DNA from: Janthinobacterium sp. B9-8 | GTDB taxonomy: Bacteria; Pseudomonadota; Gammaproteobacteria; Burkholderiales; Chitinibacteraceae | Direction: 5' to 3' | Length of the DNA: 64,000 nucleotides | Assembly (NCBI RefSeq): GCF_000969645.2 | Contig: NZ_CP014222.1 | Coordinates: forward strand, 2,855,740-2,919,739 | Shown here: one piece after another, positions 8,267-15,945 of the stretch | Numbering within the stretch: position 1 is the first letter of the stretch | How the letters are laid out: every line of letters starts with the position of its first letter | Made by a program: the position numbers and the translations under genes | The notes under the pieces: generated by a model | What the model saw: the letters and a program-made list of their open reading frames with translations, nothing else | Told to the model about the DNA's origin: nothing | The model's database searches: none

Positions 8267-8475
8267 CAGATCCCCTTTCCGGCATGAAACATCCGGTGCT
8301 GACGCGTTTTAGCATGGCCCGCTTGTACTGACAGATCACTGATCGCGAGATGCCTCGCCGCAATCAGCTCAGAAATATTGCGGTATTCAACCCGGCGGTC
8401 TGCGTACTGAATCACCCGCTCGCCCCGGGCGATGGCTTTATTGATTGCGTCCAGATCTTGCTGAGTAAATGCCAT
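8266..8475 (-). CDS. Head-tail connector, lambda gpW-like (69 aa)
   Basis: A 69-residue protein of the lambda gpW family, which joins the portal after packaging and prepares the head for tail attachment. Lambda gpW is 68 residues. The pattern FTQQDLDAINKAIARGERVI followed by RRVEYRNISEL, then basic C-terminal residues, is the usual gpW layout. It lies one base after the large terminase stop and overlaps the portal start. Not to be confused with the P2 baseplate gpW at 884-1210. Confidence 0.85.
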   Translation of the reverse strand: MAFTQQDLDAINKAIARGERVIQYADRRVEYRNISELIAARHLAISDLSVQAGHAKTRQHRMFHAGKGI

Positions 8476-8476
8476 A

Positions 8477-10426
8477 TTAACGTCGCTTCAAATAGCCAGA
8501 GCGCGCCACCCGGCGAGCTGCAATGGGAGGGTCAGAAACAAAAGACCCCGCAGTTGCGGGGTCTCGTCGGGGTGATGCGTGGGCTTGCGCCGGCTTGGGC
8601 TCATCAAATAAGCCTGTTTGCGCGTAGCGCATCTTCAGCACATTCCAATCGGCCTGCTGAAAACGGTGCAAGCCCATGTAATGCGCCATCGCTAAGCTGT
8701 ATACGGTTAAATCCAGCACCTCATTGCGGTCTGATTTGGCCTTGGTCCAGTCGGTGATTTCACGGCCTTTAATAAAGCGCCGGATTTTGCGCTCTACCGT
8801 CAGCTGATCGTAGAACTCAGCCGGTAGATCTTTACTAAAGTGCTGCGCGCCCGGCCCGTCGAGTAGTTTAAAACGGTTATAAAGCCAGTCTTTAGCGGTG
8901 TCGGTTCCGATCATCCACAGCTCACAACCGCCTTTATCGGTGGTTCCCCGCCAAGTGACATCGACCTTGCTGGCCCGCGCCGCCAGAATCGGCCGGCCTC
9001 GTTTGCTCTCGCCCTTAATCGCCAGCACATGGCGATAACGGCGCAGCCGGCAGAACTGATAAACCTCCTGCGTGTGATGGCCACCGGTATCGATGGCCGT
9101 CGCAGAAATCCCCATGCTCTGGCCATGCGGGTGAATAAATTCTTTTTTTAATTCTTCATCCAGCATTTCCCATGAGCGCTCTTCGGCCGGATCACACATC
9201 ATCACCCGATGATCGATGGTCCAGCTTTCCAGCCCTTCGCCCCAGCCTTTAATCAGCAGCTCCAAGCGGTTGGCCTGCACGTCAACAGAGGCCGTCAGGA
9301 TCAACACGCCCAGCGGAAGACTACGCAAAGCGTAGTCCTCGGCCCGCGCCATCAGCTCACTGCCTCGGGTGCGCTCTTGCGCGTTATCCCAAACCTGTGC
9401 CAGCCGCGTATTGTAAAAAACCTGCATCGGCTCCGGGTCTCCCCGCTGTAATGCAATGGCGGCTTTTTCATATTGCTTCAGTAATGAGCCCCAAGACACC
9501 CAACCGAGCGGCATATTTAAAGCATTAATCTGAAAGGATTCGGTTTCCCCGTCTCCTGCCGCACCGGCCCGCCACTCACCAGCAGGGAGCATTGCTGTTT
9601 TATGGTGCTCATCAATCAGACAACCGCTGGCAGTACACACATAGTGGGCCTCGCTGTGCTCGCTATTCCAGCGCAGCTGCTCAAACACCAGCGTCTGAAA
9701 CTCGCCGCAATGCGGGCAGCCCACATAAAATCGCTGCTGAGTGCCTTCCAAATACAGATCATTAATCCGGCTGGAGCCTTCAAGCGTGGGCGAACTGGAA
9801 TAATAAATCTTGGCGTTACGGCCAAAGGTACTGGTCCGCGCCTCGGCCAGATCAACCGGGTCGCCTTCTTCGTTTACATTGCGCTCCCAGCGATCAATCT
9901 CATCGCCGTATAAATAACGCGCACTGACTTCGGCCAGATTGGCGGCCGAGCCCGCGGTGGTAATCATCAAAGTGCCGCCGGAAAATTCTTTGGTATCGAT
10001 GGTATTGCGGCTGTCGCGGCTACGTGGGGAGGCGACTTTTTCGCGCAGCACGGGAATAGCATCGATGTTTTTACCGATGCGCCCAGACAAACGCTTTGCC
10101 AGATTTAAGGACGGCTCCAGCGCCAGAATATTGCTGGGCGCCATATGGATTACCGCGCACATCCAGTTTAAAAACACCTGCGTCTTCAGCATCTGCGAAG
10201 CGCCCATCACCACCACCCGGCGGCAAGGATGCGTCGGAGATAACACCCGCATCACCTGCTGCGCATACGGCGTGCGACGGGTTAAATACTTGCCCGGCTC
10301 AGCGGCGCCCGAATCGGTGGGGATCCGCTGATACTGGTCGGCCCATTCATCAATCCATAAGGCCGGATCAGGCATCAGGCCTGCGGCAAAGCCATCCAGA
10401 TAAGTGGTAAATCCGTCTGCATACAT
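8477..10426 (-). CDS. Terminase large subunit (GpA family)
   Basis: A 649-residue DNA-packaging ATPase/endonuclease of the lambda gpA family (usual length about 640). A Walker A-like segment is VVVMGASQMLKTQVFLN near residues 71-87; RYLYGDEIDRW around 169-179 carries the Walker B acidic pair. The C-terminal half holds the cos-cleaving nuclease, with SVDVQANRLELLIKGWGEGL as the conserved first acidic motif and AIDTGGHHTQEVYQFC following. GpA homologues cut at cos sites, so this phage probably packages by cos. It lies 10 bases downstream of the small subunit. Confidence 0.93.
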   Translation of the reverse strand: MYADGFTTYLDGFAAGLMPDPALWIDEWADQYQRIPTDSGAAEPGKYLTRRTPYAQQVMRVLSPTHPCRRVVVMGASQMLKTQVFLNWMCAVIHMAPSNILALEPSLNLAKRLSGRIGKNIDAIPVLREKVASPRSRDSRNTIDTKEFSGGTLMITTAGSAANLAEVSARYLYGDEIDRWERNVNEEGDPVDLAEARTSTFGRNAKIYYSSSPTLEGSSRINDLYLEGTQQRFYVGCPHCGEFQTLVFEQLRWNSEHSEAHYVCTASGCLIDEHHKTAMLPAGEWRAGAAGDGETESFQINALNMPLGWVSWGSLLKQYEKAAIALQRGDPEPMQVFYNTRLAQVWDNAQERTRGSELMARAEDYALRSLPLGVLILTASVDVQANRLELLIKGWGEGLESWTIDHRVMMCDPAEERSWEMLDEELKKEFIHPHGQSMGISATAIDTGGHHTQEVYQFCRLRRYRHVLAIKGESKRGRPILAARASKVDVTWRGTTDKGGCELWMIGTDTAKDWLYNRFKLLDGPGAQHFSKDLPAEFYDQLTVERKIRRFIKGREITDWTKAKSDRNEVLDLTVYSLAMAHYMGLHRFQQADWNVLKMRYAQTGLFDEPKPAQAHASPRRDPATAGSFVSDPPIAARRVARSGYLKRR

Positions 10427-10436
10427 CGTGGGGTCC

Positions 10437-11027
10437 TTAGTTCATGGCGCGATCCATATCGTCTTTGCCCAATTTAGAAACGTCTTCCAGCGTCTGACGT
10501 AAACGCTCGGTTAACAGCTGCTCAAGCGCCCACGGATCAGTGATCGCTGCTAGATCAGACGAGATTTGTTTGGGTACACCCAGCAAGGTATCGCGCAAAA
10601 GGCGGCCATAGCGGTGGGCCGCATCGAGCACCGCCTGCCGGTCCACCGTCTGCTGGCAGACACGCTCGTATTCCACCTTAGCCAGTTTGGCCAGATAGCC
10701 TTCACGGCTGGTACGGGCTTCCTGAAAGTCGGTAAACATCAGTTCGCCAGACAAAGGCACTGCAGCGGCTTTAACCGGCAGAACCGGCCTGTCGGCGTGG
10801 ACTTCGTTATACACATCGCGCTGAATCCGCGCCTGCTCATGCCGTTGCCGCACGCCCTCTTTTGCGGGGTCGATGGTTTTACCGATCAGCACCAGAGTAG
10901 CGGCACCATCGACTTTCTTACCATCGGGGGAAAGAATTAAACGGCCTGTTTTTAACAGCTTGGTCACATAGCTGGGCGACCAGCCTTGCGAATCCGCAAA
11001 GGCCTTCTTGCTCAGATATGGGTCCAT
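10437..11027 (-). CDS. Terminase small subunit / DNA-packaging protein
   Basis: A 196-residue protein beginning MDPYLSKKAFADSQGWSPSY. The N-terminal 50 residues look like a winged helix-turn-helix (KKAFADSQGWSPSYVTKLLK), the part that binds the packaging site in Nu1-like small subunits. The rest is helical with RQRHEQARIQRDVYNEVHAD in the middle, expected to contact the large subunit. It is first in the late operon. Directly upstream lies a cluster of repeated TTCAC elements that could be its binding sites. Confidence 0.7.
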   Translation of the reverse strand: MDPYLSKKAFADSQGWSPSYVTKLLKTGRLILSPDGKKVDGAATLVLIGKTIDPAKEGVRQRHEQARIQRDVYNEVHADRPVLPVKAAAVPLSGELMFTDFQEARTSREGYLAKLAKVEYERVCQQTVDRQAVLDAAHRYGRLLRDTLLGVPKQISSDLAAITDPWALEQLLTERLRQTLEDVSKLGKDDMDRAMN

Positions 11028-11029
11028 GC

Positions 11030-11091
11030 TTTCACCGGTTATTTTAGGATTTCACTCGATTTCACCTGAGGTGAAATTTCACTAACTTCAC
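11030..11091. promoter_or_regulatory. Cluster of TTCAC repeats upstream of the terminase operon
   Basis: Five direct TTCAC elements (near 11031, 11051, 11061, 11078, 11087) and one inverted copy (11071-11075) occur within 60 bases. Several are spaced about 10 bases apart, one helical turn. Two perfect palindromes overlap: positions 11060-11076 (8-base arms around a central G) and 11071-11082 (12 bases). A multi-site protein binding region is likely: either terminase small-subunit (cosB-like) sites or the operator of the late promoter. Confidence 0.55.
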
Positions 11092-11253
11092 CCGACAGCC
11101 ACTAAAAAGAAGCTGCGAGTCCAAGGCCCCGTACTGCCTCGGAAAGTGCCAGGGTCCCCGGCGGGGAATCTCAGAATCGTATGAAAGGTCAAGGTGCTTG
11201 GCTCGTAGCCAGATCACCTCCTTCGAGGCTTAATAAAACAAGTGAACGGCATG
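11092..11253. other. Non-coding stretch before the terminase operon, possible cos and late promoter
   Basis: No credible ORF. It holds a GC-rich imperfect dyad around 11152-11166 (GGTCCCCGGCGGGGA) and lies between the FRG-gene terminator and the TTCAC cluster. By position it should contain the late promoter and, with a GpA-type terminase, the cos site, but neither could be pinned down by eye. Confidence 0.4.
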
Positions 11254-11298
11254 GCCACCAAATAAAAAAGCCCAGCCGATGGGCTGAGCTTTGGTGGC
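11254..11298 (-). terminator. Nested terminator after the FRG gene
   Basis: An outer 9-bp stem GCCACCAAA (11254-11262)/TTTGGTGGC (11290-11298) encloses an inner hairpin AGCCCA/TGGGCT, followed on the minus strand by a run of six T. It would end leftward transcription from the FRG gene (stop at 11364) and insulate the terminase operon from it. Confidence 0.7.
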
Positions 11299-11363
11299 TG
11301 ATCCACTTTGAACATATTAGGCTAACAATCAATAAAACGATTTAAAAACCCTATTAAAAAAAT

Positions 11364-12680
11364 TCAACCGTTATTAAATTCATATTTTCTAGCAATATAT
11401 TTAGCAGAGTTTTCAATGTAAGGAAAAACTGTGCTTTCATTAATATTCAAAAGATCAAGTTCTTGCAAAATACTATTTTCCTTTGAAACTCTAATTCTAA
11501 AAATTACAATATCATCAGCCCCTGTCTCTGCCAAAATAGCCTCAGAACCAAACAATAAAAAAGCACCGGATTGAGAGTATATTCTATCATTACTTCTTTT
11601 ACTTTCCACACAAACAACTTTCCGCAAATCTTCTGGAACAATTTCATTTTTAAAAAATGACTTTTCTTTACGAATAAAATGAACAAGCCTTTTGACTTGA
11701 TCTTGTTTATTAAACTCATCAACATCAGAAATATTGTATTTTATATCTTCTTTTTCTTCATGAGTAAGCCTAACAAGGTTGGCAATACAGCTAACTGTAT
11801 CTGAATCAAAGTGTTTCACTTCCTTCTTAGGAATAGTAAACACAATAACCTCACCCCCCTCACTGTTCCCCATTGACTTACAAGCAAAATACAGCGCAAT
11901 CAATGGATTTGAAGTTATATCAAAAAGCCTTGTCGGCAGGGAGTAATGCTGCATTCTAACCAATCGATCTATTGTAGATTCATCAGAAGCAAAATCTGCC
12001 GAGTTTGAAACAATTAGTTCTCTATAGAGGGCATCTTCATCTTTCAAATACATATAGTCACCCTTATCATTCTTTCTGAACAAAGATGGCTCTAACTTAT
12101 ATTTATCACGATTAGAGTGTCCTCGATAGAAAACAGAAAATTCTTTTCCCGCTTTACATTTCAGTATTTCCTCTATAAAACTCTGTACTGTTTTCACCTC
12201 TAATACTTTACTATTGCCCACTTCACTAGGGCCAGCTTCATCTTTAGGAAAATCATACGAACCAATAAATTTATTTTCTTTTAAAATAGAAATTAAATCT
12301 TTATCTTTAACCGCCCAATGAGTACGATTATTTTCCCACTTTCTAATATCCAAATCAAATGCAATATTATTTACAGACAAAAAATCTATCGCAACTACTT
12401 CATTATTCAATTCAAATGAAATTTCTATACTTTTAGCAGTCTTTATTATGTTACTTATCCTGCCAACTCGAACAGGCCCTTCCGTTCCACGTTCATACAT
12501 AAACAGACATGGAAAAGATTTTAACCTTTTAATTTCATCGTCACTTAGCAAGCTAAATTGTTTGGCAACCTCTTCATTTGTATGCTCAAGAAAGCGACTC
12601 CTATCATATGTATAAGTACCTGAATCCCAAGCATTATCCTCAGCGGTCACTAATAAATTATACATGCTGTACTTCCTCAA
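11364..12680 (-). CDS. FRG-domain protein, prophage cargo (438 aa)
   Basis: A 438-residue AT-rich gene between the replication module and the terminase operon, with its own terminator. The FRG domain occupies about residues 165-385: FYRGHSN (184-190) holds the F/YRG triad, QHYSLPTRLFDITSNPLIAL (244-263) is the signature Q-H-x-x-P-T-R-L-x-D block, and RIYSQSGAFLLFG (366-378) is the late Q-x-G-x-F block. Residues 1-140 are a separate N-terminal module with NRTHWAVKDKDL at 118-129. FRG domains occur in prophage cargo and defence-island genes; the biochemical activity of this one is not known. No membrane segment or signal peptide is seen. Its composition differs from neighbouring phage genes, which indicates acquired cargo. 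Confidence 0.85.
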   Translation of the reverse strand: MRKYSMYNLLVTAEDNAWDSGTYTYDRSRFLEHTNEEVAKQFSLLSDDEIKRLKSFPCLFMYERGTEGPVRVGRISNIIKTAKSIEISFELNNEVVAIDFLSVNNIAFDLDIRKWENNRTHWAVKDKDLISILKENKFIGSYDFPKDEAGPSEVGNSKVLEVKTVQSFIEEILKCKAGKEFSVFYRGHSNRDKYKLEPSLFRKNDKGDYMYLKDEDALYRELIVSNSADFASDESTIDRLVRMQHYSLPTRLFDITSNPLIALYFACKSMGNSEGGEVIVFTIPKKEVKHFDSDTVSCIANLVRLTHEEKEDIKYNISDVDEFNKQDQVKRLVHFIRKEKSFFKNEIVPEDLRKVVCVESKRSNDRIYSQSGAFLLFGSEAILAETGADDIVIFRIRVSKENSILQELDLLNINESTVFPYIENSAKYIARKYEFNNG

Positions 12681-12883
12681 ATTAACGACATCTTCTTGAC
12701 AAGAATAAATGTATTTATCCTAATTTATTAGAAATAATACAGCATATTCATAAAGCATATGAATATCTATAACTTAGCTTCATCGTTATCGTTTTTTTCG
12801 ACTACAAACCTTGTTATGCTTGACTTGCTCACCAGTGCTGCTTATCCATTCCCGAATAACCGAAGACTTAAAACAAAAATAAA
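12681..12883. other. AT-rich upstream region of the FRG gene
   Basis: About 200 bases without a supported gene. It is AT-rich directly before the FRG start codon and probably carries that gene's own promoter, although no clear -35/-10 pair could be chosen by eye. Confidence 0.4.
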
Positions 12884-12972
12884 ACCCATTGGGCTGACGG
12901 CCAGCACTAAAACGCATTCAAGCTGAATGCATACGATTGGGGATCTGGGGGCTGGCCATCAGGCCGATGGGT
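12884..12972. repeat. 89-bp nested inverted repeat (cruciform or structured RNA)
   Basis: Long imperfect arms at 12884-12905 and 12951-12972 (22 bases, about 19 matching) enclose a second perfect hairpin GCATTCA-AGC-TGAATGC (12914-12930). The arrangement lies in a gene-free gap between the FRG gene and the phage early operon. It may be a structured non-coding RNA, a replication or packaging element, or a cassette boundary. Confidence 0.6.
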
Positions 12973-12987
12973 TCAAACGGCGGGCAA

Positions 12988-13015
12988 CAAAAAAGCCCCG
13001 ATTTCTCAGGGCTTT
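12988..13015 (-). terminator. Terminator of the phage early operon
   Basis: Stem AAAGCCC/GGGCTTT (7 bp, 10-base loop) with a run of T residues following on the minus strand. It lies 60 bases after the stop of the 163-residue gene at 13075 and closes the early (replication) operon. Confidence 0.7.
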
Positions 13016-13074
13016 GTATTTTGTAGGCGTGATTGTATCCGCTGAAAACATGGTAGTTTTGTCCGGAACTAAAG

Positions 13075-13566
13075 TCAAGCAGAGATCATTGTAAGTTCAT
13101 TACGACACGCCAATAGCTCTCTGCACTGCTCCTCAATAGTGGCGTATGCCTTCGTCGCAAGCAGCTCCAGTTGCATGACGTATTTCTGCTCATACTCATT
13201 AGCGCGGGTACGGCCAACACCATGAAGAGCCGCGACTTGACGGCAAGTTGGCACTCCACAACCCGTGGCCCACTTACGAATAAGCGCTTGGTTTGTAGTT
13301 AAACCAAACCTCCCGCCAATGACCCCTGCCAAATAAATCATTTCTGTATCTCGCTGCAGATGTAACGCCCATAAAGCGGCCCTTTCTTCTACACACAACC
13401 TGCCCACCTTAGCCAACACCATCGCGGCCTGATAGCGCTGGTCCTCCATACTCATGGCACCAAAGCCTGCACCAGTCTGCTCACCATAAGTCGCAATTTT
13501 AATGCCTGCCGAGCACTCAATTTGAAACGCCCAAGCCAGTAAAGATTTAATATTTTTGAATTGCAT
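13075..13566 (-). CDS. Phage protein of unknown function (163 aa), possible antiterminator-type regulator
   Basis: A 163-residue ORF, last in the phage early operon. ATG at 13566 is preferred over a TTG at 13578 because GGGGA lies about 6 bases before the ATG. The sequence contains EERAALWALHLQRDTEMIYL in the middle and VPTCRQVAALHGVGRTRANE further on, the latter resembling a helix-turn-helix, so nucleic-acid binding is possible. Position at the end of the early operon, just before the late region, is where lambdoid phages keep late regulators such as Q-like antiterminators; this is inference only. No confident family assignment. Confidence 0.6.
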   Translation of the reverse strand: MQFKNIKSLLAWAFQIECSAGIKIATYGEQTGAGFGAMSMEDQRYQAAMVLAKVGRLCVEERAALWALHLQRDTEMIYLAGVIGGRFGLTTNQALIRKWATGCGVPTCRQVAALHGVGRTRANEYEQKYVMQLELLATKAYATIEEQCRELLACRNELTMISA

Positions 13567-13636
13567 TATTGTCCCCAATCATTCCCCGAGGCTCTTAGCC
13601 CGATCATTGTCAGGCTTTATTTTTGGTACTGCGTAC

Positions 13637-14224
13637 TTAAGCGACGATCATTTGCGCTCTTAATGCAGCCATGGCTTCATCCCTGGCAAACCTTGTGGCC
13701 CGCTGAAAGATCTTTACCGGTTCTGCTGCCGGAATAGCCGGGCAATGTTCTGCTTCCAGCCGCCGGGCATAAACCTCAATCCAGCGCACCTTGGTTTTAC
13801 TTCGGTAAAAGGCAGAGCGCAGCGTGGTAAAGCCAAAATCAAATGCCGCCCAATATAATTCCGGGCTGCTCCAACTGGCCATCAATGGATCAGGTGATTG
13901 CGCATTGCGCTTAGCTTCTTCAAAAGCAATCGCATAATCTGTTTCAGGTCTGCACATTGCCGCCAGCTCCCCCAAGCTGGGCGGTAATGATTCGGCCTTT
14001 AACTGGCCACGCAAACGATCCAAAGCCAGCCGCATCCATTGCCACTTGATGCCTTCGGCGTACAAATAGGCGGCGGCTTCATCTTGCCAGGCGATTACGG
14101 CAGACTCATCCGAAAACAAAGCCTGCCATCTGGCACCATACATTGCGGCCAAGCGCTGGCGTAAGACGATTACCGGCACAAAACCATCTGCCCCGGCCGG
14201 GCGATTCCATGCATTTTTGCTCAT
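13637..14224 (-). CDS. Phage replication protein P-like (helicase loader candidate)
   Basis: A 195-residue protein immediately downstream of two replication-type genes. Features in line with lambda P-like proteins are the early segment LYAEGIKWQWMRLALDRLRG and PPSLGELAAMCRPETDYAIA, a common pattern near the middle of phage P-type loaders, followed by YRSKTKVRWIEVYARRLE. Such proteins bring the host DnaB helicase to the phage origin. One base separates it from the upstream gene stop, showing one operon. Family call is moderate; the order is the main support. Confidence 0.6.
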   Translation of the reverse strand: MSKNAWNRPAGADGFVPVIVLRQRLAAMYGARWQALFSDESAVIAWQDEAAAYLYAEGIKWQWMRLALDRLRGQLKAESLPPSLGELAAMCRPETDYAIAFEEAKRNAQSPDPLMASWSSPELYWAAFDFGFTTLRSAFYRSKTKVRWIEVYARRLEAEHCPAIPAAEPVKIFQRATRFARDEAMAALRAQMIVA

Positions 14225-14225
14225 C

Positions 14226-15041
14226 TCATTCCCCTAAGCCTAATTGCCGGCCCAAGCCTAATTCTCTGGCCCGCAGGATTAAGCTACTTGGCACTTCTTC
14301 GTGCAGGCCGCGTAAAGCCAAGACAGCCGAAGTGATTTGCACCATGCCTGCCTGCTTAGCCGTTTCGGCAATCTGATGCGGCCATGATTTAGCATTGCGT
14401 AAGCCACTAATCGCCAATTTAAGCTGAGCCGCTTTCTCATTAGCCTGTGCCTTAGTCATCATGCGTTTGGCAGGCGGTGGCAATAGCACTTGGGTACTGG
14501 CATCTGGAATGGTGCGGTTACTATCCCGCTCTGCATCCATCCACGCGGCCACCCATTTGGCTTTTAAGCGCCAAGGCTCCTGGATCAGCAAATCATTGCC
14601 GATACGTTGTGCAGCCCAAAAGGTGCGGTTATCAGGCCAGTTTTCTTCCAAATATTGGCGGCGGCGGCTCATCTGGGTAATCGCCAGCTGCATCCGCACT
14701 TCTATATCGATCTCAACGGTTTGGCGGCACGCCACCTGAAACTTATCCAAATCTGGTGCTCCGTATAAAAACTTGGCGGCCATGCCGCGAGCAATCTCTT
14801 CCCCAGAAAATCCCGCCAGCTCTTCGGCCCACACCGTTTTGGCGTTCTCAATGCCGGTATCGCGCTCTTCGGTATTGCCATCCATCAGCGTGACTTCAAA
14901 GCTTTCGCCAGAGCGAAATTTATCTACAAACTGGTTACCAAAACGCCCGTGCATCTTTCTGAAAATCTTCTCAACCCAAGCCAGTGGCAAGGCGTGGCTT
15001 TCAGTTAATCGTTGTGTATTCAGCGTTGACTGTACGTTCAT
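14226..15041 (-). CDS. Phage early protein of unknown function (271 aa)
   Basis: A 271-residue ORF between the O-like and P-like replication genes. ATG at 15041 is chosen since GAGGAGGG lies 7 bases upstream; the longer frame to 15065 lacks a site. It overlaps the upstream gene by 41 bases. The protein is mainly helical: SHALPLAWVEKIFRKMHGRF near the start, WAEELAGFSGEEIARGMAAK, then DLDKFQVACRQTVEI. The C-terminal third is Lys/Ala rich (RMMTKAQANEKAAQLKLAIS). Phages of this type often carry such a protein beside the replication genes, but no activity is assigned. Confidence 0.6.
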   Translation of the reverse strand: MNVQSTLNTQRLTESHALPLAWVEKIFRKMHGRFGNQFVDKFRSGESFEVTLMDGNTEERDTGIENAKTVWAEELAGFSGEEIARGMAAKFLYGAPDLDKFQVACRQTVEIDIEVRMQLAITQMSRRRQYLEENWPDNRTFWAAQRIGNDLLIQEPWRLKAKWVAAWMDAERDSNRTIPDASTQVLLPPPAKRMMTKAQANEKAAQLKLAISGLRNAKSWPHQIAETAKQAGMVQITSAVLALRGLHEEVPSSLILRARELGLGRQLGLGE

Positions 15042-15945
15042 GTCGGCCCTCCTCAAATGATCCAAAGATGGAGCGCACTGCAGGAGCGCGCCCTTTATGC
15101 CCGCCTTGGGCGAATGATTGTTTTGCTGACGGTTTTAAGCGTTGCTGCCGCATAATCGCCGCCAGATACAGCGGGCTGGTCGGCATGCCGACAATGGCTT
15201 TGGCCTGAAATAAAGCCTGATTAAACTCAGCCTGACTGGCTTGTTCGGCCAGCCAAGACTGGTACTGCACCATTGCCTTGGGGCTTTTTGCACTGGTCGC
15301 TGAAAAACCGGCTTTCATGGTGATCACCCGCCATTGCCAGATCTCGCTGGGTACTTCTGGAATCGATACATCAATTTTGTTGGCAGGCTCTGAATCATCT
15401 TTCGCACTGTGCTCACCCAACACTGTTTGAGATCGCATAGATGATGAAAAGAACTTAGAGGTTTTGGTTTTATGAACTGGTGAACTACTGATTATGTGCC
15501 GCTCCTCCCCGCCCATGCTTTGCCCTTCCTCAGCCCCAAACCCTTGCTGTATATGACTTTGCTCGGTCGGCGCTGCTCCTGCCATGCTCCTCCGATCCTC
15601 TACAGGACGAATGAAGCCGTTTGCGCTATACACGAGGAAAATTTTAAGGCATCGATAGTGCTCACCATGTTGTGAGTCACGCTGAATTAGCCCCCCACGG
15701 GTCAGCTTATCCAGCAACTCGCGCACCTGGCGGGTGCTGTAATTCAAAGCTTTAGCGTGTGATCCGGCAGGCGGTAAATAGCCCATCCGAGTGGCCAAGC
15801 CCCCCAAGGAAACCTTGCTAACCTCACCGGTTTCAAAGCTGGCCAGTGGCTTTAAATACATCAGAAACAAACGCTGGCAATCCGGGCTAAGCCCTTCCAG
15901 CAGCTCCAGCTCAGTTTGCAGATAGGTATAAAACGCTTCCCTCAT
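15001..15945 (-). CDS. Phage replication initiator O-like (winged helix)
   Basis: A 314-residue protein with an N-terminal domain (about 1-110) that looks like a winged helix: FLMYLKPLASFETGEVSKVS, then STRQVRELLDKLTRGGLIQR, the recognition helix and wing typical of phage replication initiators. A low-complexity Ser/Lys-rich linker follows (residues about 145-190). The C-terminal part carries WLAEQASQAEFNQALFQAKA and a basic tail. It overlaps the preceding gene by 4 bases and the next by 41. In lambdoid phages the O gene contains the origin; no clear iteron array was found here by eye. Confidence 0.6.
   Translation of the reverse strand: MREAFYTYLQTELELLEGLSPDCQRLFLMYLKPLASFETGEVSKVSLGGLATRMGYLPPAGSHAKALNYSTRQVRELLDKLTRGGLIQRDSQHGEHYRCLKIFLVYSANGFIRPVEDRRSMAGAAPTEQSHIQQGFGAEEGQSMGGEERHIISSSPVHKTKTSKFFSSSMRSQTVLGEHSAKDDSEPANKIDVSIPEVPSEIWQWRVITMKAGFSATSAKSPKAMVQYQSWLAEQASQAEFNQALFQAKAIVGMPTSPLYLAAIMRQQRLKPSAKQSFAQGGHKGRAPAVRSIFGSFEEGRHERTVNAEYTTIN

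Noticed and set aside
11140..11180. A cos site at the GC-rich dyad GGTCCCCGGCGGGGA
   Set aside because: Position is right but cos cannot be identified without virion end data, so it is only noted within the intergenic entry.
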